Below are positions 63,801 through 64,000 of a DNA stretch of 64,000 nt, in pieces. Where the stretch lies: assembly GCA_002007745.1 (NCBI GenBank), contig CP019882.1:3534001-3598000 (forward strand). The letters are read 5' to 3'. The position numbers and the translations under genes are program-made. Position 1 is the stretch's first letter, and the number at the start of each line of letters is the position of its first letter. Under the pieces are notes generated by a model. That model was given only the letters and a program-made list of their open reading frames with translations, did not search any database and was not told the origin of the DNA. The DNA is from Mycolicibacterium litorale. GTDB lineage: Bacteria; Actinomycetota; Actinomycetes; Mycobacteriales; Mycobacteriaceae.

Positions 63801-64000
63801 GCTGACCGTGCTCGCCGGGCGCCTCGGGCAGGGACTGCAGCGTGTCCACCAACTCGACCAGCAGCGGGAAACCGCGCTGGCTCTTCAGCATTCGATTCTG
63901 GGTCCGGCGGACCTGCCCGCCGGGTTCGCCGTGCGCTACCAGCCCGCATCGCACCCGCTGCAGGTCGGCGGTGACTGGTATGACGTGGTCGCGCTCGACG
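60802..64000 (+). CDS. Very large hybrid sensor: PAS-GAF-histidine kinase-REC-PAS-GAF-SpoIIE, 3'-truncated
   Basis: The frame is open from the GTG at 60802 (AAGGA upstream) to the window end: 1066 residues visible. Order: PAS-like sensor (about 10-140; LTRVDWSATPLGLPAGWPQSL), GAF (about 175-330), HisKA with H-box FFSNISHEFRTP (His350), HATPase with N-box NLLSNALKYT (from 464), DTGIGVP (495), receiver with phospho-Asp677 (VVSDVMMP) and Lys729, a second PAS (about 755-875), GAF (about 900-1025) and the start of a SpoIIE phosphatase (QVGGDWYDVV at 1054). No membrane helices, so cytoplasmic. It should link phosphorelay input to partner switching. Confidence 0.9.
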   Translation, partial: MDVGSGSGPDDHVGRDLTRVDWSATPLGLPAGWPQSLRTTVSILLSSRFSMWMAWGPDLTFFCNAAYRRDTLGRKYPWALGRPAREVWAEIWDDIGPRIDRVLATAEATWDEGLLLFLERSGYPEETYHTFSYSPLRDDDGAVVGMLCVVSEDTDRVIGERRMTTLRDLGSDPSVVRTEEEMLAFAARQLERNPQDLPFSLMYLFDDDGTARLAGLSGISVGHPAAPPTLSPSGPTLWPVAPPARGETVLVDLDGPPFTDLPTGAWSAPPKQALVTPLLAQGGTPSGFLVAALNRFRPIDDEYRGFVNLVAGHIATGVSSARSYRAQQRRAEELAELDRAKTTFFSNISHEFRTPITLILGPVAELRGRPTGLDDHARHELEVVHRNGLRLAKLVNTLLDFSRIEAGRMQARYEPVDLAEVTAELTSVFRSAIERAGLQLIVECQSCDEPVYLDRDMWEKVVLNLLSNALKYTFDGTITVRVAREGAEAVVSVADTGIGVPAEEMPRLFERFHRIDSARARSTEGSGIGLALVKELVGLHGGTITADSAEGVGTTFTVRLPIGASHLPAGALTMPGAGRASSGIAEPYVQEALRWLPSEDQPTVDSAADLPAAEPALGAPGARDAPARVLVADDNADMREYLVRLLRGAGYQVDAVTDGQLALEHVRTSLPDLVVSDVMMPRLDGLALVAALRSDPRTLGVPVLLLSARAGQEASIEGLHAGADDYLVKPFAAAELLARVRANIELARLRTHHTRWRTALVDSLQEAFFVCDEVGAVIQINNAFTDIVGYGPEDLPYHPQHPWWPDPETEPEAHQQIIEAFASIPDQPTGSYTVPVTHRDGHRLWITANIAHAEDPDTGRGVMVGTFRDVTAEHYSVQRQNALATLNQQLAQADTVEDALRDALRQLRRQWSALQVLAAIFPSPTHAPEVIDDAGAVQWDDVPPLARDRITALAAGGDLLTPDTDSPGSAGIALQHPRGILVAWIGLPEQRPFTAEDQTLLTVLAGRLGQGLQRVHQLDQQRETALALQHSILGPADLPAGFAVRYQPASHPLQVGGDWYDVVALD

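Overview
The window is high-GC actinobacterial DNA that is clearly mycobacterial, most likely from a fast-growing environmental Mycobacterium/Mycolicibacterium. The backbone runs carboxylic acid reductase (fadD9/car), ruvB-ruvA-ruvC, yebC, pdxT-tesB-pdxS, Nudix-pimA-patA-pgsA-HIT-thrS, which is the order I know from the Rv2590-Rv2614 region of M. tuberculosis. The PE/PPE genes and toxin-antitoxin pairs of that region are absent; accessory genes occupy those gaps. GTG starts, 4-nt GTGA/ATGA stop-start overlaps and apparent leaderless promoters also fit mycobacteria. I saw no insertion sequence, phage gene, CRISPR array or replication origin.

Layout. 0-7 kb: an aldehyde dehydrogenase cut by the window edge, an F420-type monooxygenase-like protein, a membrane protein, and Car behind a palindromic operator. 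7-17 kb: DUF1304 protein, ruvBAC, a TetR regulator with a small secreted protein, a molybdopterin oxidoreductase, yebC, DUF5313 protein, an OhrR-like regulator, and a TetR/CocE-esterase divergon with a perfect 10-bp inverted repeat. 17-27 kb: a 47-aa small ORF, vitamin B6 synthesis (pdxT, pdxS), tesB, then phosphatidylinositol mannoside synthesis (pgsA, patA, pimA) downstream of thrS and a HIT phosphorylase. 27-36 kb: thioesterase, DUF1990, a frameshifted membrane protein, a GAF-ANTAR regulator, an SDR, a tightly coupled four-gene cluster of unknown product (glycosyltransferase, acyl-CoA dehydrogenase-like, PIG-L deacetylase, methyltransferase), and a membrane-anchored Hsp70-like protein with a threonine-rich tail. 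36-45 kb: a catabolic group (TetR, DapB-like reductase, SDR, thiolase-like, DUF35), a complete RsbW/RsbV/RsbU-type partner-switching set, a P450, and a CobW GTPase under a Zur-like box. 45-55 kb: amine oxidase, HxlR regulator, an alpha/beta hydrolase, HD protein, four tRNAs, a second P450, secreted proteins, a TetR, an elaborate candidate leader RNA before an unknown His-rich protein, and a PlsC-like acyltransferase. 55-64 kb: a FadD, SRPBCC protein, Clp-N/HTH protein behind twin operators, a DAP-decarboxylase-like enzyme, a GNAT, and a very large hybrid sensor kinase running off the end.

A striking property is that at least ten genes are each broken by one or two single-base indels (eleven apparent deletions, one apparent insertion). 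Most, though not all, lie in G or C runs. All lie between about 19.7 and 54.5 kb and include pdxS. In every case the two reading frames join perfectly into a normal protein. I read these as probable uncorrected consensus errors rather than true gene decay, and annotate each as one gene spanning both frames.

The best candidates for undescribed biology are the leader RNA at 52.47-52.61 kb, the four-gene cluster at 30.8-33.9 kb, the twin-operator leaderless promoter at 57.7 kb, and the Hsp70-like mucin-tailed membrane protein at 33.9-35.7 kb.
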